Source: Ramazzottius varieornatus
Lineage: Eukaryota > Tardigrada > Eutardigrada > Parachela > Ramazzottiidae
Assembly (NCBI GenBank): GCA_001949185.1
Contig: BDGG01000023.1
Location: 124,001 to 188,000 of the forward strand
Direction of reading: 5' to 3'
DNA length: 64,000 nucleotides
Shown: positions 12,907 through 24,145 of the stretch, one piece after another
Layout: each line of letters begins with the position of its first letter
Numbering within the stretch: position 1 is the stretch's first letter
The notes under the pieces: model-generated
Seen by the model: the letters and a program-made list of their open reading frames with translations, nothing else
What the model was told of the DNA's origin: nothing
Database searches by the model: none
Translations under genes and position numbers: made by a program

Positions 12907-13287
12907 CTACATCGAAAACTCGAGATGGTGTTGTGGAGAAGACAGTAAAGCGTATAAGGACAAGCTCGCGTTAAAGTTCGAGCCAAGAACAGGGCACCTT
13001 TGAAAGCTCAGTCCCAGAATTCGTCTAAGAAGTCCCATCAGCGTAGTACAGAAATAAGCGCCTTCATACTCGTAGTTGTCTTCCTCCTGGTCGCCGTACA
13101 TTTGCTTGTCGAGTTCAAGAAAACGATGCAGGACCACAGACGCCCTTGGATGCTTGACGAAGTCAGCCATATCACCGCTTTCAAAGAAGCCCACAGCTTC
13201 CTTGTTACCATTGTTAGACCTGTCAGAATACAACATACAGTACATGGTTTTCGCTCCCGTCGGTGTCAAAAATTGCACCATTCCCAA
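12907..13287 (-). CDS. unknown protein fragment (weak candidate)
   Basis: A 126-codon open frame of balanced composition contains EAVGFFESGDMADF and an acidic stretch GDQEEDNYEYEGAY. I do not recognise the family. The VGFF-type segment is mildly reminiscent of thioredoxin-fold proteins, which is not enough to name it. A GT donor (after SD) and a possible acceptor before EAVGFF suggest an intron inside the frame. It lies on the same strand upstream of gene C, but nothing links the two. It could be a chance frame. Confidence 0.3.
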   Translation of the reverse strand: MGMVQFLTPTGAKTMYCMLYSDRSNNGNKEAVGFFESGDMADFVKHPRASVVLHRFLELDKQMYGDQEEDNYEYEGAYFCTTLMGLLRRILGLSFQRCPVLGSNFNASLSLYALLSSPQHHLEFSM

Positions 13288-14352
13288 AAAGAAAAGCGTC
13301 AGTTTTACAATTTTTACCTGCTAGTCAGATTAACATCTCCAGGATGGGGAATTTCATGAGCGGTCCGCCTCGGGACAGCAGCTGCCTTGAATAAGTCGGC
13401 TGCGAGTCAGTTAGACGAGAACAGTTCAGCTCGAAGAAGTACCCCGCGATGGGATCCACGGTGAAGGCCTCCGAAATTCGAAACGTAACGCATGTTGCTC
13501 ATCATTGGGGTCACATCTCGCTGTGCCGTAACAAATGGGTTTCGGCGGCCGATTTCCGTAACGATCGATCAGTGGGCAATTTGTTCAGGAAAAGAGTTTA
13601 AACTTTCGGGACCCCAAGGGCGAAGTTGGACTACTGATGCAGTCAGGTGTAACAGACATGGAGGAAAACGATGCTCGAGTTCATTCGGGCTTCTGACCAG
13701 TGGTCAAGCGGCTACGTCAGAAAAGTCTGAAAGGGCTCGAAATGTTGAGTGAAAATCTTTTGACGTCACGATGTCATCATACAGCGTGAGAATGCGACCG
13801 CATCTATTCGGACGCAAAATCCCTCAAATGGGGGTATTTCTGCTGGTGATCCCCCCAGAATATTCGGGAAATCTTCCCAAAAGGGCGAACAGTTTTTGAG
13901 ACCTCGACCCACGGCGAGGTGCGGCAAACTGACTACGCAATGACCCAGGATGTTTGCAACAAGTTAAGGTTAGAAAAGGGTTGTTCGGAAGCAAAAAAGA
14001 TCGTTAAGGAATTCGACCGCCGAAACCATTTGGGGACATTCACGTTGCCCACTTGTTTGGACATAATGAGGTCCTTCAAAGGCTAAACTGGCTCGGTGGT
14101 GTAATTACACCAGCTACTTTGGTGGATACACCCTGAGAAATTTTCTGACCAGTCAGAAAAGCGGTATAACGGCTCACTTTGAAAGCCCCGTACAGCGTCT
14201 AAAAACAATCGCAGGATTAAGGCGTCTTTGAAGTCGAAGATATCACTAAACAGCCATCAGAAGGATGGGTAGTGGAGGACTTCGTTCATCCAAGTAACAT
14301 ATGATAGTTTGGAGGGAAGCACAGCTGACTCCGGATGTGGGTTGAATCTGGT

Positions 14353-14388
14353 GTAATTACGAGTCGTTCGGGAACGATTCGTAATTAC
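14353..14388. repeat. 36-bp near-perfect hairpin
   Basis: GTAATTACGAGTCGTTC is followed almost at once by its inverse GAACGATTCGTAATTAC. Further GTAATTACACC-type words occur at about 14100 and 14448, in both orientations. Confidence 0.6.
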
Positions 14389-14835
14389 CCCGAAAGTGTA
14401 ATGTCTGGTGGAATGAATAGGCCAATCATAAGGGTGTGGGTGGAGCCAATTACACCAGCGTTGTAATCCCACGAGCGGTGTAATCAGTCTTTGAAGGCCC
14501 TTAATGAATCAAAACTCATCTGACGACTGGGCTTCCAGGGAAGTTCGCGACTTGAAACAGGAAGGCTCGGGAACAGCATCGTTGAATCGTTGGACAGCAT
14601 CGTTGAATCCATTGATACACTCCATCTCATGGGATTTGAGGAGGAGTTAGCACTGGCTACAATTGCTAGCAACGCCAGCAAAGATGATACCCGCAGCGGA
14701 AGATGGCTAACGCCGAACCCTTGGCAGAATGCTCTAATCGACAGATGTTCCTGAAGAAAGCCATTGAGACGGCTAATGTACTTTCACTCGCATTCGAATC
14801 GCCGAAGAGATTACCGTTTAGCACGCTGAATGTAA

Positions 14836-15392
14836 AATCCTACTGTAAATATTCGCTGCATCCGCGCAGAATGTCATCGTACAAGTGAAGTACAGCCCGG
14901 TCCGGTTTCACAGATTACGCAACCCCCTACCCCCTCCTTCACGGGGACACATTGTCACGTACGTGTGCATACTCCTCGGATGCACCAATGCGAAACTTTC
15001 CATGCATGAACAAATTCTAGGCTGGAGTATATGCCTAAATCTCTCTAAACTAGCCGGATCACCAGATATAAATACAGGCAGGAGGGTATCCCTGGTCGTC
15101 GAGCGACTAAATGACCATAAGCGCCACCCGGAGTACCCTCAACCAGTCAGGATGAACATACAGTATGCTGGACATTGTCTGGCGTGATACATGCGTAAGC
15201 AACCAGAAATATTTTCCGTGTACGTTCAGCATACGAGGAGCACGTTGTGTGCCCTGCCTGGGTTGCCTCAATCTCAGCGACCGTTGGGGAAGATTACAGT
15301 AATTTCTGTTTGTGATTTTTACTTCATCTTTTGCGAGCTTTCGTTGAAATTACTGGACATATTTGTTCTTCATTGTAATCAAGCTATCTCAT
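14836..15392. repeat. 557-bp block, first copy of a direct duplication abutting a gap
   Basis: This block is repeated at 15403-15960, on the other side of a 10-N gap, with only a one-base T insertion near the end of the second copy. It is probably overlapping contig ends placed side by side rather than a biological duplication. The identical 100-codon frames in both copies have no recognisable function. Confidence 0.9.
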
Positions 15393-15402
15393 NNNNNNNN
15401 NN
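15393..15402. other. 10-N scaffold gap
   Basis: Ten Ns joining two copies of the same sequence. Confidence 0.99.
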
Positions 15403-15960
15403 AATCCTACTGTAAATATTCGCTGCATCCGCGCAGAATGTCATCGTACAAGTGAAGTACAGCCCGGTCCGGTTTCACAGATTACGCAACCCCCTACCCC
15501 CTCCTTCACGGGGACACATTGTCACGTACGTGTGCATACTCCTCGGATGCACCAATGCGAAACTTTCCATGCATGAACAAATTCTAGGCTGGAGTATATG
15601 CCTAAATCTCTCTAAACTAGCCGGATCACCAGATATAAATACAGGCAGGAGGGTATCCCTGGTCGTCGAGCGACTAAATGACCATAAGCGCCACCCGGAG
15701 TACCCTCAACCAGTCAGGATGAACATACAGTATGCTGGACATTGTCTGGCGTGATACATGCGTAAGCAACCAGAAATATTTTCCGTGTACGTTCAGCATA
15801 CGAGGAGCACGTTGTGTGCCCTGCCTGGGTTGCCTCAATCTCAGCGACCGTTGGGGAAGATTACAGTAATTTCTGTTTGTGATTTTTACTTCATCTTTTG
15901 CGAGCTTTCGTTGAAATTACTGGACATATTTGTTCTTCATTTGTAATCAAGCTATCTCAT
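15403..15960. repeat. 558-bp block, second copy of the duplication
   Basis: Same sequence as 14836-15392 at a constant offset of 567, except one additional T in the run near 15940. Confidence 0.9.
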
Positions 15961-17566
15961 GTGATGGACTGAGCTTCTTTGGAGGCGAAAGATCCTGGAT
16001 AAAGACGTTACTTCGGTGAGCTAGCCAGCTCGTGGCCGTGCGCTGCTGATGTCCCTTGCTACTGTTGGCATATCTTGTCTGTGGGAAGTGACTTGACCGT
16101 GAATTTCATCTTTGTGGGTTGCTCGCTACGTTCCTGAAGTCAGTTGCTGTTGTCCGTGATGGAAATCTGTTGTTTTTTCAGAGTTTTTGTCGCCTTGTCT
16201 GTATGCCATCATCTCCTCGCTTGTTCAGGCTGGTCGGAGCGTCAAGATAGTGTTCATCTGAGTTTTTCTCCTGGTTCGTGTTATTTGCGAGCGTGGTAAA
16301 TTCTGCTTGCTGTGGATCGAACATTCCCTTACTGTTTCAAGTCTTTCGGCGATGCTACTGAAATTTGCTGCCCTTTCCAACGTTTACTGCATCTTTCCAA
16401 CGTGTGGAAGAATCGTTTTCGACGAGTTGATTTTCTCCCCTCGTCGCGTACCAAAACAATAAATCCTGACACTGAATCACCCTCTAGACGCTTAGGCTGA
16501 GTAACCCTAAAGAGCTTCTGGCTGTATGACCCGGTATGCCGCTCCTGGGTAACACAAGACAATTTATGGTCGTCTATGCATGGACACTAAACTGATTCAT
16601 GGACCCGTCCGGCGAACGTTCAATGCTATACGTTTGCCGACCCAAGATGGAATCTAGGATAGACATCCAGCCTGAATTTATGCATAAATCTATGGTCCGT
16701 TTTCGCATTGGGTAAGCTTCGGCGCGGACTTTCAGCTGTTTATACGAATGGACAGTTAAAGGTTTGCCACTTCCTGCCTGATATCACGGGAGACCAGGCG
16801 AAGCGGGAACCTATATCAGCCTGGCCGAAGCAGGGACTCTCCACCTGGTATTCGCCTACCTGTCTGCCATTCCGGAAATCCAGTCCATCTCGACAAAGTC
16901 AACAGCGTCCGTCAAATGCTAGCGAACGGAAAACTATCCTTTGGACTGATTCCTAGTTTCGTTGACTTTTACCGTATGACCCGAAAAGTATCCCCTCTTC
17001 TCTAGACTTTACTGTGTCCATCGGCGGGAATACCGACAACCTCCACGAGTTTCTTTTCTAAGCGTACTTGCTGCCTGATCAAAAAGATCGTAGAGCTGAT
17101 GACATCTTCGTCCAAGCTATAGCTAGTCTCGAAAAGAGCCTGCTGCATACGACCAGATCAGGCCTGACACTCTTCGCTATGCTAAACACGGGTGGACAGT
17201 TGGAGCACCTGGGATGCTTCATCGGATGCCTCTACTTTATGCCTCATACGCTGAGTCCCATACTTATCTGTCCACCCATATCTTCGTTTCAAAACTTCAT
17301 AACTTATTTCGCACTAACCCGATTCCGATATTTCGAACGTCTTTATAGAGATGAGTGTTTGATCTTTACGACCACGTAACTTTGGTGTGAATCAATCAGC
17401 AAATCAACAGGCAATATCATTCCTACGAACACCTAAAACTGCCTTCTTTTCGGCTCCGAGCTGCGGGTGCTAGCCAGCAGATAGCACATCATGCTTGTTA
17501 GTATGATGTAGCCCCAACATTAAGCTTTCAAGTAAGCCCATGTGAGAAACTTTGAAACTCTGCGGT

Positions 17567-17873
17567 CGTAAACTTAGCCGCTTCATACCGAGTTTGTAAA
17601 GTTAGCCACGGCTGTAGCGTCTATCGCTTGATTGACCATTTGATTGTCAATCTTCGCTTTTCAACATGGGATTCAACGTTTTTTTTTAATTGCGGATCTC
17701 TTGAATTCTCCGAATCTTCACGTTGACTGTACCTAAGGTTGTTCGATAGCCCATTATTTTATCTATCGATCTATCGATAAATGTTTGGGAGTAAGTAGGA
17801 GAGAACAGGCGAACTTGGACGGCTAACTTTACAAACCCGGTATAGGGTGGCTAACTTTACAACCTTTCCCTCG
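17567..17873. mobile_element. 318-bp-family element, copy with eroded left end
   Basis: Matches the element at 50624-50941 along its length. It shows the paired GTAAACTTAGCC and GTTTGTAAAGTTAGCC words at the left and their inverses at the right, ending CCTTTCCCTCG followed by TA (17874-17875). The first dozen bases of the left end differ from the intact copy. Confidence 0.75.
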
Positions 17874-18510
17874 TACCTATTTGACTCATCGTAACAAACG
17901 CAGCCCCTTCCTGTCATCCAAGCCTATCTTGCCTGGAATGGCGATCCCTATCGACCGACAGTTTAGTCCACAGGAGACTTCCTAAACTTCCCAATGTCGA
18001 TTGGAGTACACTTACACTTTGGCAGATACCGATGCTCACATATGCCATTGTATTTGATAAAATTATTGTTCACGATAATTGTGTTTAATGGTCAGGTGAT
18101 GGACTAGTTCCCATAGTAATTCTCGATCGCAGACGGACTTCGATGTGCCGAAGAATTCCCTGTGTCGCTTTATCGCTTTGTGAAACGTCTTGACCACCAT
18201 CCCACCCTGCACGCTAATTAGCCGCGAAAGTTCAATAAAGGGGGCCTCTGAGCTTGCTAACGGGACCGGCGCAGCTCAGAGTTTCTCCACCAACTTTACG
18301 ACAGCTGCGTCGACGACGCCCATCGATGCGATCAGATGGCCCCACAGGCCAAACTTTGCCTCGTGTTCGTTTTGCTTCCATCATGTTAGAACGTATTTCG
18401 AGAATTATGTCTTAAAATGATCATAATCAATCCTGTACAGCTCGAATGACATTTAGAAAAATCCTTTGAGCAAAGCCGAAACCCGAAAAACGCGGACGGA
18501 GGTTCGTCGG

Positions 18511-19353
18511 TCACAGCTGACCATGTGGCCCGCTATCGACCAGCATACGATGAGTTATGGAACTTTCTTGCGTGGGCGCCGGCTCATATTTTCTCCGGTT
18601 CGACACAGCTGCGCCCACGTGCTTGACGTTCGCGTAGTGTAATGCGGCGGAAGACAGTAGGACAAGAATTAAAATAAACTCCGACAACAACGCCATACTT
18701 TTGATGTTGTAAATAACGTTACGGTCGTGCTTCAAAACATCCTCCCCGTACATTGTCTCTTTAGATCCAAACAACGCTGCGACTTTCGGCTGATCTGAAG
18801 CCACAAATATTTCCGTAGTTGACTGTAGTACGTTGACCACGAACTCCTTAATGCTGGTAGAGTTTGTGTTAACGCCCACCGAAATGAGTGAAGGGTCGCT
18901 GGTCGAGGCTGCGTCTTCGTCAGTGGCCCAGTAACCGAGAACGGCAGTGACAAAAAGGCTGAAGGAGATGATCATGAGTATAGCGGAGAGAACTGAAAGA
19001 ACGACCGCAAGGACTGAGTTACGATAAAATTGCCGAGGACCATCGGTGGCGTGTCGTATGGTGTAGACGGTTAGAACGCCGGTAGCGAAAGCCAAAACCG
19101 GAGCAATGCACGTGTAGACTTGGGCAGGATCGGTGGCCGAAAGATTGATCAGCGGTCTCAGAAAGCATACTGGTAAAAAGGAAAAGATGTGATGCATTTT
19201 TGAACCTACTGTGTTGGACAATAGGAAATGTTTGCTTTTCTTACTGGAGATTTCAGCAGACAGAACTGTAAGGCTGAGTAAGATCATAATCCATCCAACA
19301 TAGTTCAGTACTTGGCGGTATTTTACAACCCAGAATCCGTACTCTGCCGGCAT
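18511..19353 (-). CDS. four-transmembrane protein of unknown family
   Basis: Two exons, 19353-19245 and 19169-18511, separated by a 75-nt GTAAGA...CAG intron with matching phase, give 255 residues. The frame also stays open through the intron, so an unspliced 280-residue reading is possible. Four hydrophobic helices are visible: one near the start (NYVGWIMILLSLTVL), a second starting VYTCIAPVLAF, a long third (SVLSAILMIISFSLF) and a fourth near residue 210 (SEFILILVLLSSAALHY). A loop of about 70 residues with NTNSTS glycosylation sites lies between helices 3 and 4. The topology resembles tetraspan/MARVEL-like proteins, but no CCG or other tetraspanin signature is present, so no function is assigned. 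Confidence 0.72.
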   Translation of the reverse strand: MPAEYGFWVVKYRQVLNYVGWIMILLSLTVLSAEISSKKSKHFLLSNTVGSKMHHIFSFLPVCFLRPLINLSATDPAQVYTCIAPVLAFATGVLTVYTIRHATDGPRQFYRNSVLAVVLSVLSAILMIISFSLFVTAVLGYWATDEDAASTSDPSLISVGVNTNSTSIKEFVVNVLQSTTEIFVASDQPKVAALFGSKETMYGEDVLKHDRNVIYNIKSMALLSEFILILVLLSSAALHYANVKHVGAAVSNRRKYEPAPTQESSITHRMLVDSGPHGQL

Positions 19354-20824
19354 CTTGCTCTTCTTGTTGCGAAGTTATCCTGGATAACGATCACCACTTT
19401 GCCCTAGGCCATGTTGTCAGAAACAAATAACCGCTGTGTCGATTATGAAGACCGCGCAGGAAAACGGTGGTTTCGCCGTTCAATCATAGGTCCTGTACAT
19501 GATGGGGAAAACAGTTCTAGAAACCACGCATCCGAGTCCAGCTCCGAACCCAGACCTTCGCAAGTGGTTTGAAATGCAAGGAGAAACAGCGAGACATGGA
19601 TCGAAGTTTTGATGTTATGCGCAGACATCATAACAAAGTTGTCTTATTCATTGCCTTGCAGCGGAACAAGCTTCTTGTCGGGTGTCGACGCATAGCGTGC
19701 CGGTACACAGAGTGCACTTTCAGTCCGCGATCGCTATCTCGATTCTTCAGCCAATGCGACTTCCTGTTTGCCCAGATATAGTATCTATTTGCGTCTAGCT
19801 CGCAAAGTCGTTACGTGTATTACGAAGGTCCGCTTCGCAACACCGAGGCGATCTCCGATTCATGCAAGCTGCATGCATATTCGCAGAGTACGGTCGCCCA
19901 ACTACAGATGGCACCAGCAGCTTCGGAGTCCGTGATAAATTTAACCACAACGCTTTCCTCTAGCGGTCAAGCCACTTGTTAACTTGCGTGGGCTTCTGGT
20001 GTACGTACACGAAAGTGATTTTGCCGGAATGGAGGCACTCGTAATTCGGATCCGAAGCAAGTCCGAATGTCGCCTTTCTTGAGCAGGGAACAGTACAAAA
20101 AGGGTGGGGTGGGCAGGTGGAGCACGAGAAACAAAACGAATGAAATGAAGCTTACCCATAGGCGTGAAACATGATCGAGAAGAATGTAGGCTACGTCGTA
20201 TAGTGAGGATGAAGGCACACATGCACTGATGAGGAGCCCCGTAACGAGTACGAAAAGCCAATGATGCATAACGAGATGAAAGCAGCGTGAACAGTGTAAA
20301 GCCTGGGTGAAGGAAATGAAGGTGTGGCGCATGAGAAGTCGGCCCACATTAACCACAATGAATCTCGATTCGGTTTTCAATTTGGTGTACTTCCAGAGTC
20401 GGAATCTCGAATTTATTCCACAGCCAAGCATGACGGAACCTACTCGTAAAGTAACGTAGTCTAAAAGAGGTTATATAGTGATAACAGCTCCCCGGGCATC
20501 GAAAGTACGCATTTTCGGTAGGTAATTGGAGTTTTCACAGTCAAGTTTACTTTCGGGTTAATGTCCAGATGATTACAGGTTGCATTTTCATGCTCCTTCA
20601 ACCATAAACTGGAAATCCCAGTGTAATCTTCGCAACTAATCCCCTATTGTTTCGGGTTTGACCATTAGTCGAAGAAGTTTCATAAGGGGATATTCAAACT
20701 CTGCTCTGCAATTGAATGTCACAACCGACACATCCCGTATGCCTACAGCACATTGTGCCTAGCTCCGACGAAAAGCGCGTTAATTTTGCTCTTTGCTATT
20801 CCAGTGATCGTAAATCTGTCGAAC
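19354..20824. other. intergenic, weak membrane-protein frame
   Basis: A 150-codon minus-strand frame (19979-20431) contains two hydrophobic stretches (HHWLFVLVTGLLISA and VSFISFVLFLVLHL). It has no family match I can name and no supporting neighbour exons. Otherwise nothing. Confidence 0.4.
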
Positions 20825-22845
20825 ATGGCAAACTACTCCTCTCTCATGTTCCCTGTCTTCTCCAGTAACTTTTCCGGATTCAACGGTACGAAGCTAAGCC
20901 TGTACGCCCACGACGTAGTGTTCGCCTACTGGCTCATCTCAGTATGCGGCCTTATCGGCTTGCTAGCCAGTGGGCTACTGCTGACCGTCGTTATCCGTCA
21001 AATCACCACCCGCAATTCCGGAAGCCAAATTCTTGTAGCCAACCTGGTGTTAACTTACGTTTTGACCAGCATCTTTATGGCTCTTGAGATATACCAGCTG
21101 GCGGGGGACACTCTGGCTGCGCCAACTCTACCGATCTGTCGCGGCTTCTTGTTTTCCTGCTACGTGTTCTACGCTGCTGGTACGTATTACAAATTATCAA
21201 CGTGGTACGAAAAGGTTGCGCAGAATTCTTGATCTTGGTTTCATCACCCAGCCGTCTGATACAATAAAGAAAGTGCTTGCCTTCTCGCAGTGGCGGCTGT
21301 GTTTCTCATGCGCTGGATGTGCAATTTTTGAGCAAACTTTTTGACGTCGGCAGTTAAAATTTTGAGGGCAACCCTGAGGGCTACTTCAAGTTTCCCACCA
21401 GAAAAAGAGTTATTCATGAGGGGTTATTGAGTTATTGGGGTTTTTTTTTGATTCATCAGGGCGGAAACGGAAACAGCCCTGGTTGATCCCCTAAAGCTCA
21501 TGTTTGTGACGACAAAAAAGATGCACCAAGATTGCACATCCAGCGCATGAATAGCGTAGCCGCCACTGCCTTCTCGTAGTCAAGTTTGATTTGCATTAGT
21601 GGACACGTTACTGCAGCTGTGGTAGGCTGGCGCATACACGCTAAAGCAATCGAACTCGATCTCGAGAAGGCAAGCACTTTCTTCTTCATTGTACAGCCAC
21701 AGTAACTTGGTACTTCTGCACTGTGGTACAGCATATGATACTAGCCTGGTCGGCTTCTGGTCATTTTCAGATAAACGCACAGGTGGGAAACCGTTTGTGG
21801 ACGACACCGAGTATCAGTATCGAACAAACTCGGTTAGATTAATTTTTGTGCCGATCGCCATGCTGAAAATCCATACGATTTTTGTTTCGTATCAAATGGT
21901 GAACTTTTTCTGAGTTGTACTTATTTTTCGACCATCTGACCACGGCCATACTGCCATCTGTTAAGACCCCCTCGACTTTTTCGACGGGAAGACGTGCGGG
22001 TTTCTATTTTTTCAGTGAGTGCTACAGTATACGTGTTTTCTTTTGCCATGGCAGGTATGTGGACGGATGTCTGCCTGGGCATCAACCGTGTAGTCGCCAT
22101 ATTCCGTCCTCACCAATACGCACGCATCGCCCGTAACTCTTTGAACTACTTCCTGTCCGTCATGTGCTGGGTCATCAGCATAGGTCTCGTAGTGCCAATA
22201 GCTTTCAATGTTGGAGGGAACGTCCGCATGTCACCATACACGAGGCAGTGCGAGATGGACGTGCGAGGTATTACGGTGTACGTCCTTTTTTGCCTCTTCA
22301 CAGTCCTACCATACAGTCTGGTCAGTACGGCCTCGACCGCGGTGATCATCAAGTCGATCATGGTTTTCCGAAGCCGAAACACGCGCGTTGGCAATCAAGC
22401 TGCGGCCCATGAGTTCCAGATGTTCCGAAGACGTCTGCATGTGGCCAAGATGTTACTGACCTCCTTTATCTGGGCGTCGACCTGTCAGCTGCCAAGTTTC
22501 CTAGCTTACATGTTCTTCAAACAATGGATGTTGGAAACGCCGACGGCCATCACTTGGTTTAATGTACTACTCGCCTTCGAGTTCGTGGGTAACCCGGTAC
22601 GTGAATATTGCGGACTGTGTTTTTTCACAAAAGGTGCAGCATGTTTTTTTCTTCCTTAGCTCATCTTCTTCGCAATGAGTCAGGATTACCGAAGGGACGC
22701 TCGACGCTTGTTGGTGGGATTACTGCCGAACAATGTGAAGAGATTAATCAAGGCCTCATCAGTTAATGCTAGCTCCTCGGCACCAGTAAACTTCCCAACG
22801 AACCACCCTCACCTTACCAACATATCGAACCGGGAAAAATTGTGA
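20825..22845 (+). CDS. orphan class-A (rhodopsin-like) GPCR, 3 exons
   Basis: Exons 20825-21179, 22055-22596 and 22660-22845 with consistent phases give 360 residues. The start is the ATG at 20825; upstream codons in frame lack an ATG. The extracellular N-terminus has three N-glycosylation sites (NYSS, NFSG, NGTK). TM1 is at about 31-57, TM2 at 68-90, and a conserved Cys sits before TM3 (105). The TM3 end reads GINRVVAIFRP: Arg130 is kept, but the preceding Asp/Glu of the DRY motif is Asn. TM7 ends NPLIFF instead of NPxxY. Charged helix 8 (QDYRRDARR) follows and the tail is Ser/Asn-rich. The 875-nt intron 1 carries a nested transposon pair. The ligand is unknown. Confidence 0.88.
21262..21691. 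mobile_element. Tc1/mariner-type miniature element interrupted by another element
   Basis: Ends CAATAAAGAAAGTGCTTGCC and, inverted, CAATGAAGAAGAAAGTGC; TA flanks both sides (21260-21261, 21692-21693). The inverted homology resumes on the far side of the internal 281-bp insertion (GTAGTCAAGTTTGATTTGC against GAGATCGAGTTCGATTGC), which shows that the inner element arrived later. The terminal CAATGAAGAA word is shared with the 103-bp element at 39443. Confidence 0.85.
21288..21568. mobile_element. hAT-like miniature element nested in a mariner-type element, 281 bp
   Basis: Begins CAGTGGCGGCTGTG and ends in the inverse of CAGTGGCGGCTACG. The two arms of about 55 bp share the block CATGCGCTGGATGTGCAAT. 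Perfect 8-bp target duplications CCTTCTCG flank it at 21280-21287 and 21569-21576. The interior has no transposase. Its end sequence matches the 515-bp element at 3416. Confidence 0.9.
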
Positions 22846-24145
22846 CTCTAAAACTACACGCGGTTTCAACAGCCTTAGCCCGAGATAACAAATTACTAAC
22901 CAAGTTCTCATAACGCCTATATCAGGAAGGATCCAGTGCGACGCGTCAGAATGCAGTTGCGATGCACCAAGCGAGTCTCGCGAGCAATAAAGAACGAAAA
23001 ACAGCGGTAACAAGCTACTTGACACCTGCAGCACCATGGGAGCGAAATGATCCCAAAAGCACCGTCACTGCGCTGTTGCGAGCTTCGCATTCAGTCGATC
23101 AGCGTGCTTTTTTTGCTTTGCCTGGGCAAAATCTTCCTCTATCAGATGAAGATGGATAGCCAGTGCCCAGTTGTAGCGACGGCTCCAGCAAATCGAAGTT
23201 TCGGCGGTGGTAGATAGGGTCTCCACGGCTTTATGAATTTAGATGATTTTTGTCGCTTCATGGATTACTTTCAAAAAACAGGCAAATGTTGAGAGTTACC
23301 TCCTGTCTCGTATGCCATTGTCAGATTCGGTGGGAACTTTTTCTATACTCAACAGAAAAAATCAAAGTGGCCGAAAATTTCGAAGTGCCGCCGAAGGGCG
23401 TTCCCTCTGCCACTAGGCTGACTATCACCGCAGACACCATCAGGTTTCGTCGACTAGTGTTCATATATTTATTTCGTGAATTTCGGCTGTCATTTTTCGC
23501 TCCCATGTTATCTTGAGTTTCACGTTCTCTCTTTCCATCTTGCTCCCTCGTTTTATCCTTAATATATATGTACATATATACTCACGTATTTTGTCGTCAT
23601 GTCTCACCTCCAGGAACTTCAGACGCTTTCGCAAAGGAAGGGTAAGAACTGCCAGGAGTCTGGATTCACAAGCTGTGGTAACAAGTTGATCTCAGAATAA
23701 CCCTTGCTTTTTGTAGGCTTTCTCTCCCAGCTTCGATAGTGGACTTTATTCACGCAGCCGCACATGGAAAAGAAGGGGCAGCCACTCGTTTCGCTGTGTA
23801 CGAGAAGATCAGCATCCAGATCCTTGTGAGTTGAAAACCACAGAGCTGTATTTCACAATGCTCGGAATCTTACTGGTTTTCAGATCGTGTTCTTTCTAGT
23901 ACGTTGAAAGCGTCATTCACGCCCCATCCCGTCCAAAACCTGTGCTGGTTTATCCTCCTGCTTTACTGCAGTACATTCGATATCCCTGTCTATGAATTGC
24001 ACCACAAGTCCATTACAACTGTAACTTGCTCTGAGTGTAAGAAGAATAGCTTCACGTCGTGTTAGTAAACTTGGGGAGGTTGTTTCTTCTTCAGTTCTGT
24101 GTTTCCCCGATGAAGTGGTGGATTAAATGATTACTACACATGGTG
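22846..24145. other. intergenic with one small candidate gene
   Basis: Apart from the three-exon small frame at 23599-23907, no coding or repeat structure was recognised. Confidence 0.4.
23599..23907 (+). CDS. candidate 53-residue small protein, 3 exons
   Basis: ATG at 23599; exons 23599-23641, 23731-23825 and 23884-23907 join in phase (donors GTAAGA and GTGAGT, acceptors after pyrimidine tracts). The peptide begins MSHLQELQTLSQRK, includes SIVDFIHAAAH and AVYEKISIQIL, and ends IVFFLVR. An alternative third-exon acceptor (TTTCTAG at 23898) would give a longer tail starting YVESVIH. That form has a faint resemblance to the small coiled-coil protein BRICK1, too weak to assert. Support is the phase match and codon-like frame only. 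Confidence 0.33.

Larger units (their letters stand above)
12394..18510. other. gene-poor stretch
   Basis: Contains one weak coding candidate (12907-13287), the hairpin at 14353, the duplicated block around the 10-N gap and a repeat at 17567-17873. A frame around 16.9-17.0 kb reads FVDFYRMTRK, faintly like the NFYR stretch of Ty3/gypsy polymerases, but stops interrupt it and I do not claim an element. No RNA gene was recognised. Confidence 0.45.

Noticed and set aside
16700-17100. possible Ty3/gypsy polymerase remnant (FVDFYR-like word)
   Set aside because: A single short resemblance with stops around it; no protease, RNase H or LTR seen.
19979-20431. 150-codon hydrophobic minus-strand frame, compared with 7071-7436
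   Set aside because: I looked for homology between the two frames; the few shared residues are not convincing.
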